64,000 nucleotides of DNA from Deltaproteobacteria bacterium (GCA_016938035.1 JAFGVK010000097.1:1-64000), one strand, 5' to 3'; counted from the first letter of the stretch, positions 33,064-42,311 are shown. A program made the numbers and translations. Notes: generated by a model not told the origin, from the letters alone.

Positions 33064-33282
33064 ATGTACCACGAACACCAGGGTCCAGACCTGCCCGTAC
33101 CCCCGTCACCCTCACATAAGCGAGCCCTGCTGACAAGTGCGGCGATCCTGTTCCTGTGGGCCGGGCTCACCCTGGGCTCGACGCCCGCCTCCCACGCTCT
33201 CGCGGGCGCGGTGGAGCGCGCGGAGGTGGCGTGGGGCTTCGACCGCTCGCTGGGAGACCGAAAGCTCACCGAGGAGCCATGA
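33064..33282 (+). CDS. Small single-helix membrane peptide before the prepilin peptidase gene
   Basis: A 72-residue frame with one hydrophobic helix (ALLTSAAILFLWAGLTLGS) and a charged C-terminus. Its TGA overlaps the ATG pair that starts the prepilin peptidase gene (ATGATG), which argues that it is translated and coupled. The start at ATG 33064 after AAGGG is tentative; later GTG codons are possible. No family is recognised. It could be a pilin-system accessory or simply a leader peptide. Confidence 0.45.
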   Translation: MYHEHQGPDLPVPPSPSHKRALLTSAAILFLWAGLTLGSTPASHALAGAVERAEVAWGFDRSLGDRKLTEEP

Positions 33283-33785
33283 TGGAGCAGCTCGCCAACC
33301 TCACCCTGATGCTAGGCCTCGCGATCGCCGTTGTCACCGACATCCGCGAGGGAAAGATCTACAACCTGCTCACCGGCCCGCTGATCGGGGCGGGGCTCCT
33401 CTTCTCGGCGCTGGGCGGGCACCTGACGGAGGGCCTCATCGGGCTTGTCGCGGCCTTCGCGCTGCACTTTCTCCTGTTCGCGCTCCAGGTGGACCGCGGC
33501 GGAGACGCCAAGCTGATGATGGCGGTCGGCGCCTTCCTCGGCTGGCAGGAGATGGTCGAGGCCACGCTGTTCTCGTTCGTGTTCTTCCTCCCGGTGGGGG
33601 TCTGGGTCCTGTTCATCCAGGGCAAGCTAGGGAGGTTCTGGGCCGCCCTGCGGTGGACGCTGCTCAAGGCGATGGGCAGCCCCCTGGCGGGCGACCGGCC
33701 GGAGCCCACGGTGATGATCAAGGCCCCCTCCATCATGGCCGGCACCGTGCTCGCCATGTACACCCAGCTGCTCGTGCTCTCGTGA
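33282..33785 (+). CDS. Type IV prepilin peptidase, A24 family (CpaA/TadV-like)
   Basis: A 167-residue membrane aspartic protease, short form without the N-terminal methylase domain. The two catalytic aspartates are visible in VVTDIREGKIYN (near residue 20) and RGGDAKLMMAVGAFLG (near residue 68, the GxGD-type motif). There are about five helices. Such enzymes cleave class III leader peptides of Flp/Tad or related pilins. No pilin gene is in the window. ATG at 33282 is preferred to 33279 because GGAG then has normal spacing. The end overlaps the next gene as GTGA. Confidence 0.9.
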   Translation: MEQLANLTLMLGLAIAVVTDIREGKIYNLLTGPLIGAGLLFSALGGHLTEGLIGLVAAFALHFLLFALQVDRGGDAKLMMAVGAFLGWQEMVEATLFSFVFFLPVGVWVLFIQGKLGRFWAALRWTLLKAMGSPLAGDRPEPTVMIKAPSIMAGTVLAMYTQLLVLS

Positions 33786-34354
33786 TCGCCGCGGGATTGC
33801 CTGCTCCAGCGCTCGCCGGTCAGCCGCTCTTTGGGCTCCGGGTCAACGGAGCGGCGGCGCTCAAGCAGGTGGAGGTCAACGGGCTGCTGGTGGTCTTCCT
33901 GAAGTACCCCGGCTCCTCAGTGACCCGCGAGACGCTGGCACACCTGGACGGAGCGCTGCCGACCCTTGAGCTTCGGGGGATCGCGGTGGTGGCGGTGCTG
34001 CCCGGAGACGAGGCGGCAGCCAGAGATCTGGTCTGTCGCCTGCAGATCGTCCACCCGGTGCTGCACGATCCCGACGACGCGCACCGGGCCCGGTGGGGGG
34101 TTGAGGCCGGCGCCACGCGACCATCGCTGCGGGTGCTCCCCCGCCTGGTGTCTCCATCGAGGGGACTCCCCGACTGGAGACGCCGCGCGATGCGGGTTGA
34201 AGCCGCGTTGCTGGACACTTCGGGGCTGGTGCGCTGGACTTGGTGTGCCCCATCGTCCTACACTGCGCTGAACCCTGAGGCCCTCTCGCGGGCCGTGGAC
34301 CACCTCTTCCCCGACACGACCGGAATCTCACATGTGCTCTCCCCAGAGCTCTGA
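33782..34354 (+). CDS. Thioredoxin-fold (AhpC/TSA-like) protein lacking the active cysteine
   Basis: A 190-residue protein beginning at GTG overlapping the prepilin peptidase stop. The order LFGLRVNG, LLVVFLKYPG, ELRGIAVVAVLPGDEAAARDL, HPVLHDPDDAHRARWGVEAG and ALLDTSGLVRW follows the peroxiredoxin/AhpC-TSA fold. In the peroxidatic position (KYPGSSVTRE) serine replaces cysteine, so peroxidase activity is not expected. It may be a redox-inactive binding protein. There is no clear signal peptide. Co-transcribed with the prepilin peptidase gene by coupling. Confidence 0.75.
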   Translation: MIAAGLPAPALAGQPLFGLRVNGAAALKQVEVNGLLVVFLKYPGSSVTRETLAHLDGALPTLELRGIAVVAVLPGDEAAARDLVCRLQIVHPVLHDPDDAHRARWGVEAGATRPSLRVLPRLVSPSRGLPDWRRRAMRVEAALLDTSGLVRWTWCAPSSYTALNPEALSRAVDHLFPDTTGISHVLSPEL

Positions 34355-34376
34355 TACACTCCGCGACGGAGGACGC

Positions 34377-34835
34377 ATGCGCTTGGGTCGATCTCTCACA
34401 CTCGCCGCCACACTGGCCCTGGCCGCTCTACTGGTGGGCTGCCCCTGGGTCAACGAGAAGGATTTTGACGCGGCCTGGGACGCGGACGGAGACTCCTGGG
34501 GCATCGACGAGGACTGCGCTCCAGACGATGCGGACGTGTACCCCTACGCCGGTGACGTGCGCGGAGATGGCTGCGACGCGGACTGCTCGATGGAGCTGGA
34601 CAGCGACGGCGACGACTGGCCGGACGACTCGGACTGCGGCCCCACCGATCCAACCATCCACCCCTGCTCGCTCTCCGAGACGGTGGGAGACGGGGTGGAC
34701 TCCGACTGCGACGGGAAGGACGGCGTGCGGACGCTCCCCTGCCCCACCGGTGATCCCGAGTGGCCCGACGCCATCGACTACTCCGAGGGGGGCTGCCCCT
34801 TCCCCGCGGTGCCGAAAGCGCCGGCCGCCGAGTAG
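34377..34835 (+). CDS. Small MopE-type lipoprotein
   Basis: A 152-residue lipoprotein. ATG at 34377 has GGAGG upstream and gives a signal peptide ending ALLVGC. Two to three Asp-rich MopE-type units follow: WDADGDSWGIDEDC, LDSDGDDWPDDSDC and GDGVDSDCDGKDG, with Cys pairs typical of these putative metal-binding modules. The C-terminus is Pro/Ala rich. It lies 22 bp after the thioredoxin-fold gene, so it may close that operon. Calcium binding and surface location are inferred from the motif. Confidence 0.85.
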   Translation: MRLGRSLTLAATLALAALLVGCPWVNEKDFDAAWDADGDSWGIDEDCAPDDADVYPYAGDVRGDGCDADCSMELDSDGDDWPDDSDCGPTDPTIHPCSLSETVGDGVDSDCDGKDGVRTLPCPTGDPEWPDAIDYSEGGCPFPAVPKAPAAE

Positions 34836-35260
34836 CCAGCTCCTGCACCGCCTCCGCGGTGTGAGACGCGCACAGCACCTGGAGAGGCGGCGACCGCGCG
34901 AAGGAGCTGGCGCCGCGGTGTGAGACGCGCACAGCACCCCCGTCAGCGCATCCCTCTGGATTGGGCGCTGCGCGCTGGCGCGGGCGCTAGGCACCCGCGA
35001 CGCGGCGCCTCAAGGCGAGCCTCCTCGGCCCCGAGCCGCACGCCGTCCGCGCACCGCTGCGCCTCTCGACCTGGCCTCGGTCGCTCCACGCGGCCAGCGG
35101 CAGCCGGGCGGTCTACTCCGCGAGGCGACACCCCACGCTGAGCGCGCCGTCCACCCCGTCGATCAGGGCCACGGGCCCTCGGGGAGCCGCCCCGCGATGA
35201 TCGCGCCGCCAACAGGCGTCTCCAGCCTGCGCTGCAGGGTGCGCCCGAGGGGGGGGCGGT
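34836..35260. other. Intergenic region of duplicated sequence
   Basis: Between the convergent lipoprotein and clpB genes there is no gene of its own. The region holds a 26-bp direct repeat pair and the outer copy of a duplicated clpB 3' end. A 150-bp stretch between them shows nothing clear. Confidence 0.7.
34854..34938 (+). repeat. Pair of identical 26-bp direct repeats
   Basis: Copies at 34854-34879 and 34913-34938 both read CCGCGGTGTGAGACGCGC followed by ACAGCACC. The 33 bp between them is unlike either. Two units only; no CRISPR spacing series. Confidence 0.9.
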
Positions 35261-35401
35261 CTACTCCGCGAGGCGACACCCCACGCTGAGCGCGCCGTCC
35301 ACCGCGTCGATCAGGGCCACGGAGCCCTCGGGGAGCCGCCCCGCGATGATCGCGCGGCCAACAGGCGTCTCCAGCCTGCGCTGCAGGGTGCGCGCGAGGG
35401 G
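35106..35401 (-). repeat. Tandem duplication of the clpB 3' end
   Basis: Segments 35106-35253 and 35254-35401, about 148 bp each, differ by only a few substitutions and one single-base indel. The inner copy is the real end of clpB, with its stop at 35261-35263. The outer copy lies past that stop and repeats the last 47 or so codons and the stop codon, so it is non-coding debris of a recent duplication. Confidence 0.93.
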
Positions 35402-37870
35402 CCTGGCTCCATAGACCGGGTCGTAGCCCTCCGCCGCCAGCCAACGCACCGCCTCAGGGGTGAGCTCCAGGCCGATCCCCTGCTCCTCCAGGCGGTGGCG
35501 CAGGCGCCCGAGCATCAGCGCCGCGATGCGCCCCACCTCCTCCAGCTGCAGGGGCTTGAACATCACCACCTCGTCCACCCGGTTGAGGAATTCCGGCCGA
35601 AAGTGGGACCGCAGCGCCCTCATCACCGCCTCACGCGCGCCCTCGGTGATCGCCCCGTCGCGCACCCCGTCGAGCAGGGCGTGAGAGCCGATGTTGGAGG
35701 TCATGATCACCACCGTGTTGCGGAAGTCCACGGTACGCCCCTGGCTGTCGGTGAGCCGCCCGTCGTCCAGGAGCTGCAGCAGGGTGTTGAACACGTCGGG
35801 GTGGGCCTTCTCCACCTCGTCCAGGAGCACCACCGCGTAGGGCCTGCGGCGCACCGCCTCGGTGAGCTGCCCGCCCTCCTCGTGCCCGACGTAGCCTGGG
35901 GGCGCCCCGATCAGGCGTGACACCGAGTGCTTCTCCATGTACTCCGACATGTCGAGGCGCACCATCGCCGCCTCGGCGTCGAAGAGCTGCTCCGCGAGCG
36001 CCTTGGCCAGCTCGGTCTTCCCCACCCCTGTGGGCCCGAGGAACAGGAACGAGCCCACTGGCCTGGTGGGGTCCTGGATCCCGGCCCTGGCCCGCAGCAC
36101 CGCGTCCACCACCAGCTCCACCGCCTGGTCCTGGCCCACGACCCGCTGGTGGAGCAGCGCGTCGAGGCCGAGGAGCTTCTCGCGCTCCCCCTCGACCAGG
36201 CGACGCACCGGCACCCCGGTCCAGCGCGACACGATCTCTGCCACCTCCTCGCTGGTCACCTCCTCGCGCAGCAGCCTCCCACCGGAGGCCGCGCGGGACA
36301 GGCCCTCCTCGGCCTCGGTGATCTGGCGCTCCAGCGAGGGGAGCTCACCGTACTGCAGCTCCGCGGCCCGGTTGAGGTCGTAGGCGCGCTGGCGCTCCTC
36401 GATCTCCTGGCGCACCCGCTCGGCCCTGGCCCGCAGGGCCCGCACCGCCTCGATCGCGGCCTTCTCTGCGGTCCACTGCCCTGAGAGGGCGTCCCGCTCC
36501 GACCTCCGGTCTACCAGCTCGCGCCGCAGCGCCTCCAGGCGCTCCCCGCTCGCGTGGTCGGTCTCCCGCGAGAGCGCCGCCTCCTCGATCTCCAGGCGCA
36601 CCACCCGCCTGGTGAGGTCATCGAGGGCGGCGGGCATCGAGTCGATCTCGGTGCGGATGGTGGCGCAGGCCTCATCCACCAGGTCGATGGCCTTGTCCGG
36701 CAGGAAGCGGTCGGTGATGTACCGCTCGGACAGGGTCGCGGCGGCCACCAGGGCCCCGTCCTGGATCCGCACCCCGTGGTGGACCTCGAAGCGCTCCTTG
36801 AGCCCGCGCAGGATCGACACCGTGTCGGCCACGTCGGGGGGCGCGAGGCGCACAGGCTGGAAGCGGCGCTCCAGGGCGGCGTCCTTCTCCACGTACTTGC
36901 GGTACTCGTCCAGGGTCGTGGCCCCGATGCAGTGGAGCTCGCCCCTGGCCAGCATCGGCTTGAGCATGTTGGCGGCGTCCGCCGATCCCTGCGCTGCGCC
37001 CGCGCCGATGACCGTGTGCAGCTCGTCGATGAACAGCAGCACCCGCCCCTCGGACTCGGCCACCTCCTTCAGCACCGCCTTCAGCCGCTCCTCAAACTCG
37101 CCCCGGTACTTGGCTCCTGAGATCAGCGCCCCCATGTCGAGCGAGAACACCGTGTGCCCCTTGAGCCAGCTGGGCACGTCGCCGGTGTGGATGCGCTGCG
37201 CGAGGCCCTCGACCACCGCGGTCTTGCCCACCCCCGGCTCGCCGATGAGCACCGGGTTGTTCTTGGTCTTGCGGGACAGGATTCGGATCACCCGGCGGAT
37301 CTCCTCGTCCCGCCCGATGACGGGATCGAGCTTGCCCCTGCGCGCCTGCTCGACGAGGTCGGTCCCGTAGCGCTGGAGGGCGTCGTAGGAGGCCTCCGGG
37401 TCCTGGCTGGTGACCCGCTGGTTGCCGCGCACCTCCTTGAGCGCGTCGAGGAAGCGTCCGGGATCCACCCCCACCCCGCGCAGCAGGGCCCCCGCGGGGT
37501 CGCGCTCGTCGGCGAGGAAGGCCAGGAGCAGGTGCTCGACGCTCACGTAGTCGTCCTGCATCCTGGTGGCCTCGTCCGTAGCCCGCTGCAGCGCCTGGCT
37601 CAGGGCGCCGCTGACGACGACCCTCCCGGGCTCCACCCCTGGGCCCCGCTGGGAGGCCCTGCGGGCAAGGCGCTCCTCCACCGCACGCGCAACCCCCTCA
37701 GGCCGCACCCCCACCCCCGCCAGCAGGCGCGGGGTGATGCCCTCCTCCTGCGAGAGCAGCGCGGCGAGCAGGTGGAGGGAGTCCACCTCGGGGTGCCCCC
37801 TGCGGGACGCGAGATCCTGCGCCTCCTGGAGTGCCTGCAGCGAGCGTCTGGTGAGCTTGTCAGGGTTCAT
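35261..37870 (-). CDS. clpB: ATP-dependent disaggregase ClpB
   Basis: An 869-residue Hsp100 chaperone that, with DnaK, pulls proteins out of aggregates. ATG at 37870 has AGGAGA seven bases upstream and gives the usual [17 protein letters not shown] start. The N-domain spans 1-150. AAA-1 has Walker [14 protein letters not shown] and Walker [10 protein letters not shown]. The ClpB-specific coiled-coil M domain lies at about 405-530. AAA-2 has [14 protein letters not shown] and [11 protein letters not shown], and the C-terminal D2 small domain ends VGCRLAE. Length matches the family (about 857). No CIRCE element was seen upstream. Its last 148 bp are tandemly duplicated downstream. Confidence 0.97.
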   Translation of the reverse strand: MNPDKLTRRSLQALQEAQDLASRRGHPEVDSLHLLAALLSQEEGITPRLLAGVGVRPEGVARAVEERLARRASQRGPGVEPGRVVVSGALSQALQRATDEATRMQDDYVSVEHLLLAFLADERDPAGALLRGVGVDPGRFLDALKEVRGNQRVTSQDPEASYDALQRYGTDLVEQARRGKLDPVIGRDEEIRRVIRILSRKTKNNPVLIGEPGVGKTAVVEGLAQRIHTGDVPSWLKGHTVFSLDMGALISGAKYRGEFEERLKAVLKEVAESEGRVLLFIDELHTVIGAGAAQGSADAANMLKPMLARGELHCIGATTLDEYRKYVEKDAALERRFQPVRLAPPDVADTVSILRGLKERFEVHHGVRIQDGALVAAATLSERYITDRFLPDKAIDLVDEACATIRTEIDSMPAALDDLTRRVVRLEIEEAALSRETDHASGERLEALRRELVDRRSERDALSGQWTAEKAAIEAVRALRARAERVRQEIEERQRAYDLNRAAELQYGELPSLERQITEAEEGLSRAASGGRLLREEVTSEEVAEIVSRWTGVPVRRLVEGEREKLLGLDALLHQRVVGQDQAVELVVDAVLRARAGIQDPTRPVGSFLFLGPTGVGKTELAKALAEQLFDAEAAMVRLDMSEYMEKHSVSRLIGAPPGYVGHEEGGQLTEAVRRRPYAVVLLDEVEKAHPDVFNTLLQLLDDGRLTDSQGRTVDFRNTVVIMTSNIGSHALLDGVRDGAITEGAREAVMRALRSHFRPEFLNRVDEVVMFKPLQLEEVGRIAALMLGRLRHRLEEQGIGLELTPEAVRWLAAEGYDPVYGARPLARTLQRRLETPVGRAIIAGRLPEGSVALIDAVDGALSVGCRLAE

Positions 37871-38039
37871 GCGCACGTCTCCTGAGGGTGAGAGAGCCGT
37901 TCCCATCGGGCGCTCGGCGGGTCCTGCGTTCGTGCGGTCGCCGCCGCGCCCTCCCACAGGGTGCGCACCCGCCGGGCGCCGTCAACCCCGCCGCGAGCAC
38001 CGACGGGGCCTCTGAGGGGGGCGATCGCGGTCGCTCCGG

Positions 38040-38106
38040 CACACAGCGGCGCAGGAGGCCAGAACAAAGCCACGCCTCGCGTGGTCAACGGGTCGGGGCC
38101 TCCGGG
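38040..38106 (+). repeat. Possible family A remnant upstream of clpB
   Basis: About 65 bp resembling the right end of family A: AGAACAAAGCCACGCCTCGCG against GGAACAAGGACACGCGTCGAG, followed by GGTCAACGGGTCGG against GGCCAGCGAATCGG. There is no recognisable left part. Weak but position-by-position similar over more than 40 bases. Confidence 0.4.
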
Positions 38107-38119
38107 CGCGCCCCCAGCC

Positions 38120-38458
38120 CTACCAGAGCAGGAAGCGCCGGCGCTCGCCCTCAGCGGGGGTCACGCCGCCGCTGATCAGGTCCTGACGGTGCGCCCGCAG
38201 GCTCCGCTGCAGCCGGACCACCTGCCCCCGCACCGGTCGGCTCCAGGCGCCGCCCTCTGCCCCCTCCTCCTCCAGCTCGGCCCAGGCCAGCTCGGCGAGG
38301 GAGGAGGTGGGGTAGCGGAGCACGAAGCCCCGCAGCGCCGCGACCCTGGCCTCGCCCTCCTCCGCGGCGAGCAGGCGCCACGCGGCGATGTCCGCCCCGG
38401 TAGACACCTGGACTGGCTGGGCGCTGGCGAGGCTGAGCAGCAGGAGAAGGACGATCAA
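38120..38458 (-). CDS. Small secreted protein, function unknown
   Basis: A 112-residue protein with a signal peptide (LLLLLSLASAQ). The start is taken as TTG at 38458, with GGAG six bases upstream; an upstream in-frame TTG at 38479 has no such site. The mature part is helical and Arg/Glu rich (RVAALRGFVLRYPTSSLAELAWAELE, in part), similar to a single TPR/Tol-Pal-like helical pair. It follows the NtrC-type regulator gene by about 45 bp and may be part of the same transcript. No family assignment. Confidence 0.6.
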   Translation of the reverse strand: MIVLLLLLSLASAQPVQVSTGADIAAWRLLAAEEGEARVAALRGFVLRYPTSSLAELAWAELEEEGAEGGAWSRPVRGQVVRLQRSLRAHRQDLISGGVTPAEGERRRFLLW

Positions 38459-38503
38459 GCAGAGCTCCGAGGCGGTCAAAGATAGGGGGGGCGCGCCTCG
38501 CCG

Positions 38504-39868
38504 TCAACCCTCTTGCTCGTCTCGCTCTCCCGCCCAGTCGGCCTCGCGCCGGTAGAGGGTGCGCGCCGTGGTGCCCAGCAGCGAGGCGGCGAGGATCTTG
38601 TCGCCCTCGCAGTAGCGGAGGGTCTCCTCGATCAGCTGGCGCTCCACCACCTTGAGCGGCGTGCCGACCTCGAAGCAGAGGCGCTTCCTCCGACCGCCGC
38701 CTCCCCGCATCGGCGGTGGGAGGTCGTCGAGCCCTATGGCGTCACCGCGCGCCAGGACCACCGCCCGCTCCACCGCGTTCTCCAGCTCCCGCACGTTGCC
38801 CGGCCAGGACCAGCCCGCGAAGGCGTCGAGCGCCTCCACCGAGAAGCCGTGGAGGGTCTTGCGGTTCTTCTCCGCGTACTTGAGCAGGAAATGCTGCGCG
38901 AGCAGCGGGATGTCCTCCGGGTGCTCCCGCAGCGCGGGGGCGTGGAGCCGGATGACGTTCAGCCGGTAGAACAGGTCCTGGCGAAAGCGCCCGTCCCGCA
39001 CCAGCTCCTCGACCCTGGTGTTGGTGGCGGCGATGATCCTGGCGTCCACCTGCAGGGTCCTGGTGCCCCCTACCCGCTCGTACTCCCCTTCCTGCAGTAC
39101 CCGCAGCAGCTTGACCTGGAGCGGCAGCGACATCTCGGTGATCTCGTCCAGGAACAGCGTGCCTCCCCGGGCCAGGTCGAAGCGTCCCTCTTTGCGCCCG
39201 CTGGCACCAGTAAAGGCGCCCTTCTCATAGCCAAACAGCTCGCTCTCCAGCAGGGTCTCGGGGAGCGCGGCGCAATTGACGGTGATCAGCGGGCCCTGCG
39301 CCCGCCGGCTGGCCCTGTGGAGCACCCTCGCCAGCAGCCCCTTGCCGGTGCCGGACTCGCCGGTGAGCAGCACGGTCGCGTCCGAGGGAGCCACCTGCTC
39401 CACCTCGGCCAGCAGCGACTGGACCCTGGGGGAGCGCCCCACCAGCTCCTCCGCCCTGCGCCCCCCAAGCTGCGCGCGCAGGCGCTCGTTCTCCAGCAGC
39501 AGGCCGCGCTTCTCCAGGGCCTTCTCCAGCACCTTCAGCAGCTCGGCGCGCTTGAGGGGCTTGGCGACGAAATCGTAGGCCCCCTCCTTCATCGCCTCTA
39601 CCGCGGTCTCCACCGTGCCGTAGGCGGTCATCACCACCACCTCGACCGAGGGGCTGAGCTTCTTCACCGCACGCAGCAGCTCGTGGCCCGTCATCCCGGG
39701 CATCTTCAGGTCGGTGAGCACCAGGTCCACCGCCGCGTCCCGGAGGGCGACCAGGGCCTCGCGCCCGTTGTCGGCCGAGCGCACCTCGTAGCCCTCACGG
39801 ACCAGGATGCGGGTCAGGGTGGAGAGGTTGGAGGGGTCGTCGTCCACGACCAGGACGGTGGGGGCCAT
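38504..39868 (-). CDS. NtrC-family sigma54-dependent response regulator
   Basis: A 454-residue transcription activator. The receiver domain spans 1-115 with phospho-acceptor Asp53 (VLTDLKMPG) and Lys103. The sigma54-interaction AAA+ domain spans about 142-370 with Walker A GESGTGKG and GAFTGA at 217-222 for sigma54 contact, and GGTLFLDEI as Walker B. The C-terminal Fis-type helix-turn-helix (about 415-440) reads EGDKILAASLLGTTARTLYRR. It should activate sigma54 promoters in response to the sensor kinase encoded immediately upstream, with a 6-bp gap. Target genes are unknown. Confidence 0.95.
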   Translation of the reverse strand: MAPTVLVVDDDPSNLSTLTRILVREGYEVRSADNGREALVALRDAAVDLVLTDLKMPGMTGHELLRAVKKLSPSVEVVVMTAYGTVETAVEAMKEGAYDFVAKPLKRAELLKVLEKALEKRGLLLENERLRAQLGGRRAEELVGRSPRVQSLLAEVEQVAPSDATVLLTGESGTGKGLLARVLHRASRRAQGPLITVNCAALPETLLESELFGYEKGAFTGASGRKEGRFDLARGGTLFLDEITEMSLPLQVKLLRVLQEGEYERVGGTRTLQVDARIIAATNTRVEELVRDGRFRQDLFYRLNVIRLHAPALREHPEDIPLLAQHFLLKYAEKNRKTLHGFSVEALDAFAGWSWPGNVRELENAVERAVVLARGDAIGLDDLPPPMRGGGGRRKRLCFEVGTPLKVVERQLIEETLRYCEGDKILAASLLGTTARTLYRREADWAGERDEQEG

Positions 39869-39874
39869 GCTTCC

Positions 39875-41689
39875 TCAGGGGGTGGTGGCGGGGAAGACCA
39901 ACGCGAGCACCGTGCCTCGCCCTGGCTGCGAGCTTATCTCCACCGCGCCGTGGTGGTCCTCAAGGATTTGTCGCGTGATGGCGAGGCCCAGGCCGGTGCC
40001 CGTCGCCTTGGTGGAGAAGAACGGGTCCGTGGCCCGCGCTACCTCCTCCTCGCTCATGCCAGGTCCGTCGTCGGCGAGGGTGAGGCGCACCTCGTCCCCC
40101 TGCCGGGACAGGCTCAGCACCAGCGCGCGCCCCCCCGCCTCTACCGCGTTGCGCACCACGTTGAGCAGCGCCTGCCGGACCTGGTTGGCGTCCACCGAGA
40201 CCGGCGGCAGCGGCTCGATCGTGACCTGGAGCGCCGCCCCGTCCCGCTGGAGCTCCGGGCGGAGCAGCCGAGCGACCTCGTCCACCACCTCCCCCAAGGC
40301 GGTGGGCGTGAGGCGAGCCGCCGGGCGGCGCGCGAGCTGCAGGTAGTGGCCTGTCACCGAGGTGAGGCGGTCCACTTCGTGCGAGATGGTGTCGAGGATC
40401 TCCCAGGCCTCTGTGCCCCGGTCTGGGTCCATGTCACGCAGCTCATCGCCGAGCAGCTCCGCGTTGAGCGACAGGGCGTTGAGGGGGTTGCGGACCTCGT
40501 GGGTGATCTGCGCCAGCATCTGCCCCACCAGGGCCAGGCGCTCTGAGCGGGAGAGGCGCTCGGCGGCGACGCTCTCTGCCGTCACGTCGGAGCAGAGCAC
40601 CACCTGCCCCCCAGGGCCAAAGGGGATCACCCCCACCCGGACCCGCCGCTGATCTGGCGCGACGAGGTCGTGGCTGCCCTCGCGGAGGGCGGACAACCAC
40701 CGAGGCGGCTCCTCGCCCAGGATCACGCCCCACTCCCCCTCCGAGGCGGGGTTCGCCAGGCTGACCCTGTGGTCCTCCACCACGAAGAGCCCGTCCTGCA
40801 GGCTGTCCAGCACGCTCCCCAGGTAGCGCGAGAGGCGGTTGAGCTCCTCAGCGCGCTCTACCAGCGCCCTGTCGCGCCCCTCCAGCACCTGGGCCATCGC
40901 GTTGAACTCCTCGGCGAGCACCGCGATCTCGTCCCCCCCTCGCGCCTCCACCCGCCCGCCGTAGTCGCCCGACGCGAGGCGCTGCACCTCGGTGGTGAGG
41001 CGCCCGATCGGCCGGAGCGCCAAGAGGACCACCGCCCCAGCGAGCACCGCCAGGGCCAGCGCCAGGGCGGTGAGCAGCGCCGCCACGACCCCACCCCTGG
41101 CCTGAGCGCTGCGGATGCTGCCAGCTAGACCGTCCACCCGATCGTCCACCAGCCGACCCAGGCTCCCGATCTCCTCCTGGAGGCGGGCGCTGTCCCGGAG
41201 CAGCGCCTGCGCCCGCTGACGCGCCCGCTCCTCGTCCCCCCCCCGCTGGAGCGCGAGCAGCTCGTCCCCGCCGCGCTGAAAGCCAGAGAACAGGGCGTCC
41301 ATCCGGTCGATCTGCGCCAGCACCCGCTGGAAGACCGCCCGGTCCTCGCCCGACAGTCCGGACTCCAGCGCCTCCCGGGCCTGCACCCTGCCCTCAGCCA
41401 GGGTGAGGTCGAGCTGCTCCCGGTACACATCGAGCGGCGCGCGGGCACCCTCTGGTGCGCGCACCTCGTTGCGAACCAGCCGCTGCAGGTCCGAGGAGAC
41501 CCGCTGCTCATAGGCCTGAAGCCGGTCGACCACCCGCGACAGGGGGACCCAGGTGGTGAGCAGCAGCTCGGTGGAGCGGGCCGCCTCACGCTGCTCCCAC
41601 AGCAGGTAGCCCTGTGAGCCGCCCATGACGAGCAGGGCCGCCGCGAGGGTGAGGCCGATCCGCACCCGGAGCGACCTGAGCCGCCTCAC
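39875..41689 (-). CDS. Membrane sensor histidine kinase (HAMP-PAS-HisKA-HATPase)
   Basis: A 604-residue sensor. Membrane helices at about 9-30 and 199-225 enclose a helical periplasmic domain of about 165 residues (four-helix-bundle type). A HAMP region follows at about 222-275, a PAS-like domain at about 285-370, HisKA with phosphorylated His397 (QITHEVRNPLNAL), and HATPase with N-box NVVRNAVEAGG, DDGPGMS and FSTKATGTGLGLAI. Its partner is the NtrC-type regulator directly downstream. It overlaps the preceding secreted-protein gene by 4 bp, suggesting a common signal pathway. The ligand is unknown. Confidence 0.95.
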   Translation of the reverse strand: MRRLRSLRVRIGLTLAAALLVMGGSQGYLLWEQREAARSTELLLTTWVPLSRVVDRLQAYEQRVSSDLQRLVRNEVRAPEGARAPLDVYREQLDLTLAEGRVQAREALESGLSGEDRAVFQRVLAQIDRMDALFSGFQRGGDELLALQRGGDEERARQRAQALLRDSARLQEEIGSLGRLVDDRVDGLAGSIRSAQARGGVVAALLTALALALAVLAGAVVLLALRPIGRLTTEVQRLASGDYGGRVEARGGDEIAVLAEEFNAMAQVLEGRDRALVERAEELNRLSRYLGSVLDSLQDGLFVVEDHRVSLANPASEGEWGVILGEEPPRWLSALREGSHDLVAPDQRRVRVGVIPFGPGGQVVLCSDVTAESVAAERLSRSERLALVGQMLAQITHEVRNPLNALSLNAELLGDELRDMDPDRGTEAWEILDTISHEVDRLTSVTGHYLQLARRPAARLTPTALGEVVDEVARLLRPELQRDGAALQVTIEPLPPVSVDANQVRQALLNVVRNAVEAGGRALVLSLSRQGDEVRLTLADDGPGMSEEEVARATDPFFSTKATGTGLGLAITRQILEDHHGAVEISSQPGRGTVLALVFPATTP

Positions 41690-42249
41690 CGCCCAGTAGA
41701 CCAGAAGCGGCTGGAGCCCCCCGCGACCTCGGGGACCTTCCCCGCGCTGACCTGGAGCACCACCGCCTCGGCCCCCTCCAGCATCAGCTCCCCCCTGGCC
41801 CAGATCAGCGTGCCGTCTGCCGACCTGATCTCCAGGTTGTGGGTGCCTGCAGGCCGCACCAGCGACAGCTGCCGACCGCCGCTCACCGCCAGCCGCTCGC
41901 CGTCCAGGAGCACCATCACCCCCTCGTCGCCCTGATGCCGGATCGACACCTGCACCTGCGGCACCGCGGCGGGCGCGACCCGATCGTACAGTACCTCTGC
42001 GGAGAGACCGATCCTGCCGATCACCAGCAGGGTCGGGACCCCCTCGACCACGCTGAAGTCGAGCGGCTGCGGGGCTCCGTGGGTGAGCACCTCCGCCCGG
42101 TGGGGGCCTGGCGGCACCTCGACCGTGGCGTCGAGGGGCTGAAAGGCCTGCAACACGGGCAGCCCGTCGATCCGGAGCTCCGCCGGAACCCTGGCCGTCA
42201 CACGGAGCTCACCGCCCCACACCACCGAGCACAACAAGAGGAACCACAT
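41686..42249 (-). CDS. Secreted PEGA-like protein upstream of sensor kinase
   Basis: A 187-residue exported protein with signal peptide MWFLLLCSVVWGG. It has two beta-rich modules resembling PEGA folds: LRIDGLPVLQAFQPLDATVEVPPGPHRAEV in part, and later VMVLLDGERLAVSGGRQLSLVRPAGTHNLEI in part. The stop overlaps the histidine-kinase start as ATGA, so it is the first gene of a three- or four-gene operon. It could be a ligand-binding or cell-wall-contact partner for the kinase. That role is inference from coupling only. Confidence 0.75.
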   Translation of the reverse strand: MWFLLLCSVVWGGELRVTARVPAELRIDGLPVLQAFQPLDATVEVPPGPHRAEVLTHGAPQPLDFSVVEGVPTLLVIGRIGLSAEVLYDRVAPAAVPQVQVSIRHQGDEGVMVLLDGERLAVSGGRQLSLVRPAGTHNLEIRSADGTLIWARGELMLEGAEAVVLQVSAGKVPEVAGGSSRFWSTGR

Positions 42250-42281
42250 AGGTCCCGACTAACCCGAAATTTCCCCGCTGG

Positions 42282-42295
42282 GAGACAGCTGTCTC
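42282..42295. promoter_or_regulatory. Perfect 14-bp palindrome between divergent operons
   Basis: GAGACAGCTGTCTC is perfectly self-complementary. It lies 32 bp upstream of the secreted-protein start at 42249 and 17 bp before the -35 of the PPIase gene on the other strand, where an operator would act on both. Confidence 0.45.
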
Positions 42296-42311
42296 GTTTC
42301 TTCGCAGCAAG

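Noticed and set aside
37871-38119. CIRCE heat-shock operator upstream of clpB
   Set aside because: No TTAGCACTC/GAGTGCTAA-type inverted repeat is present.
38513-40546. 677-codon plus-strand frame across the NtrC regulator and histidine kinase
   Set aside because: It is antisense to two unmistakable genes and crosses their junction.
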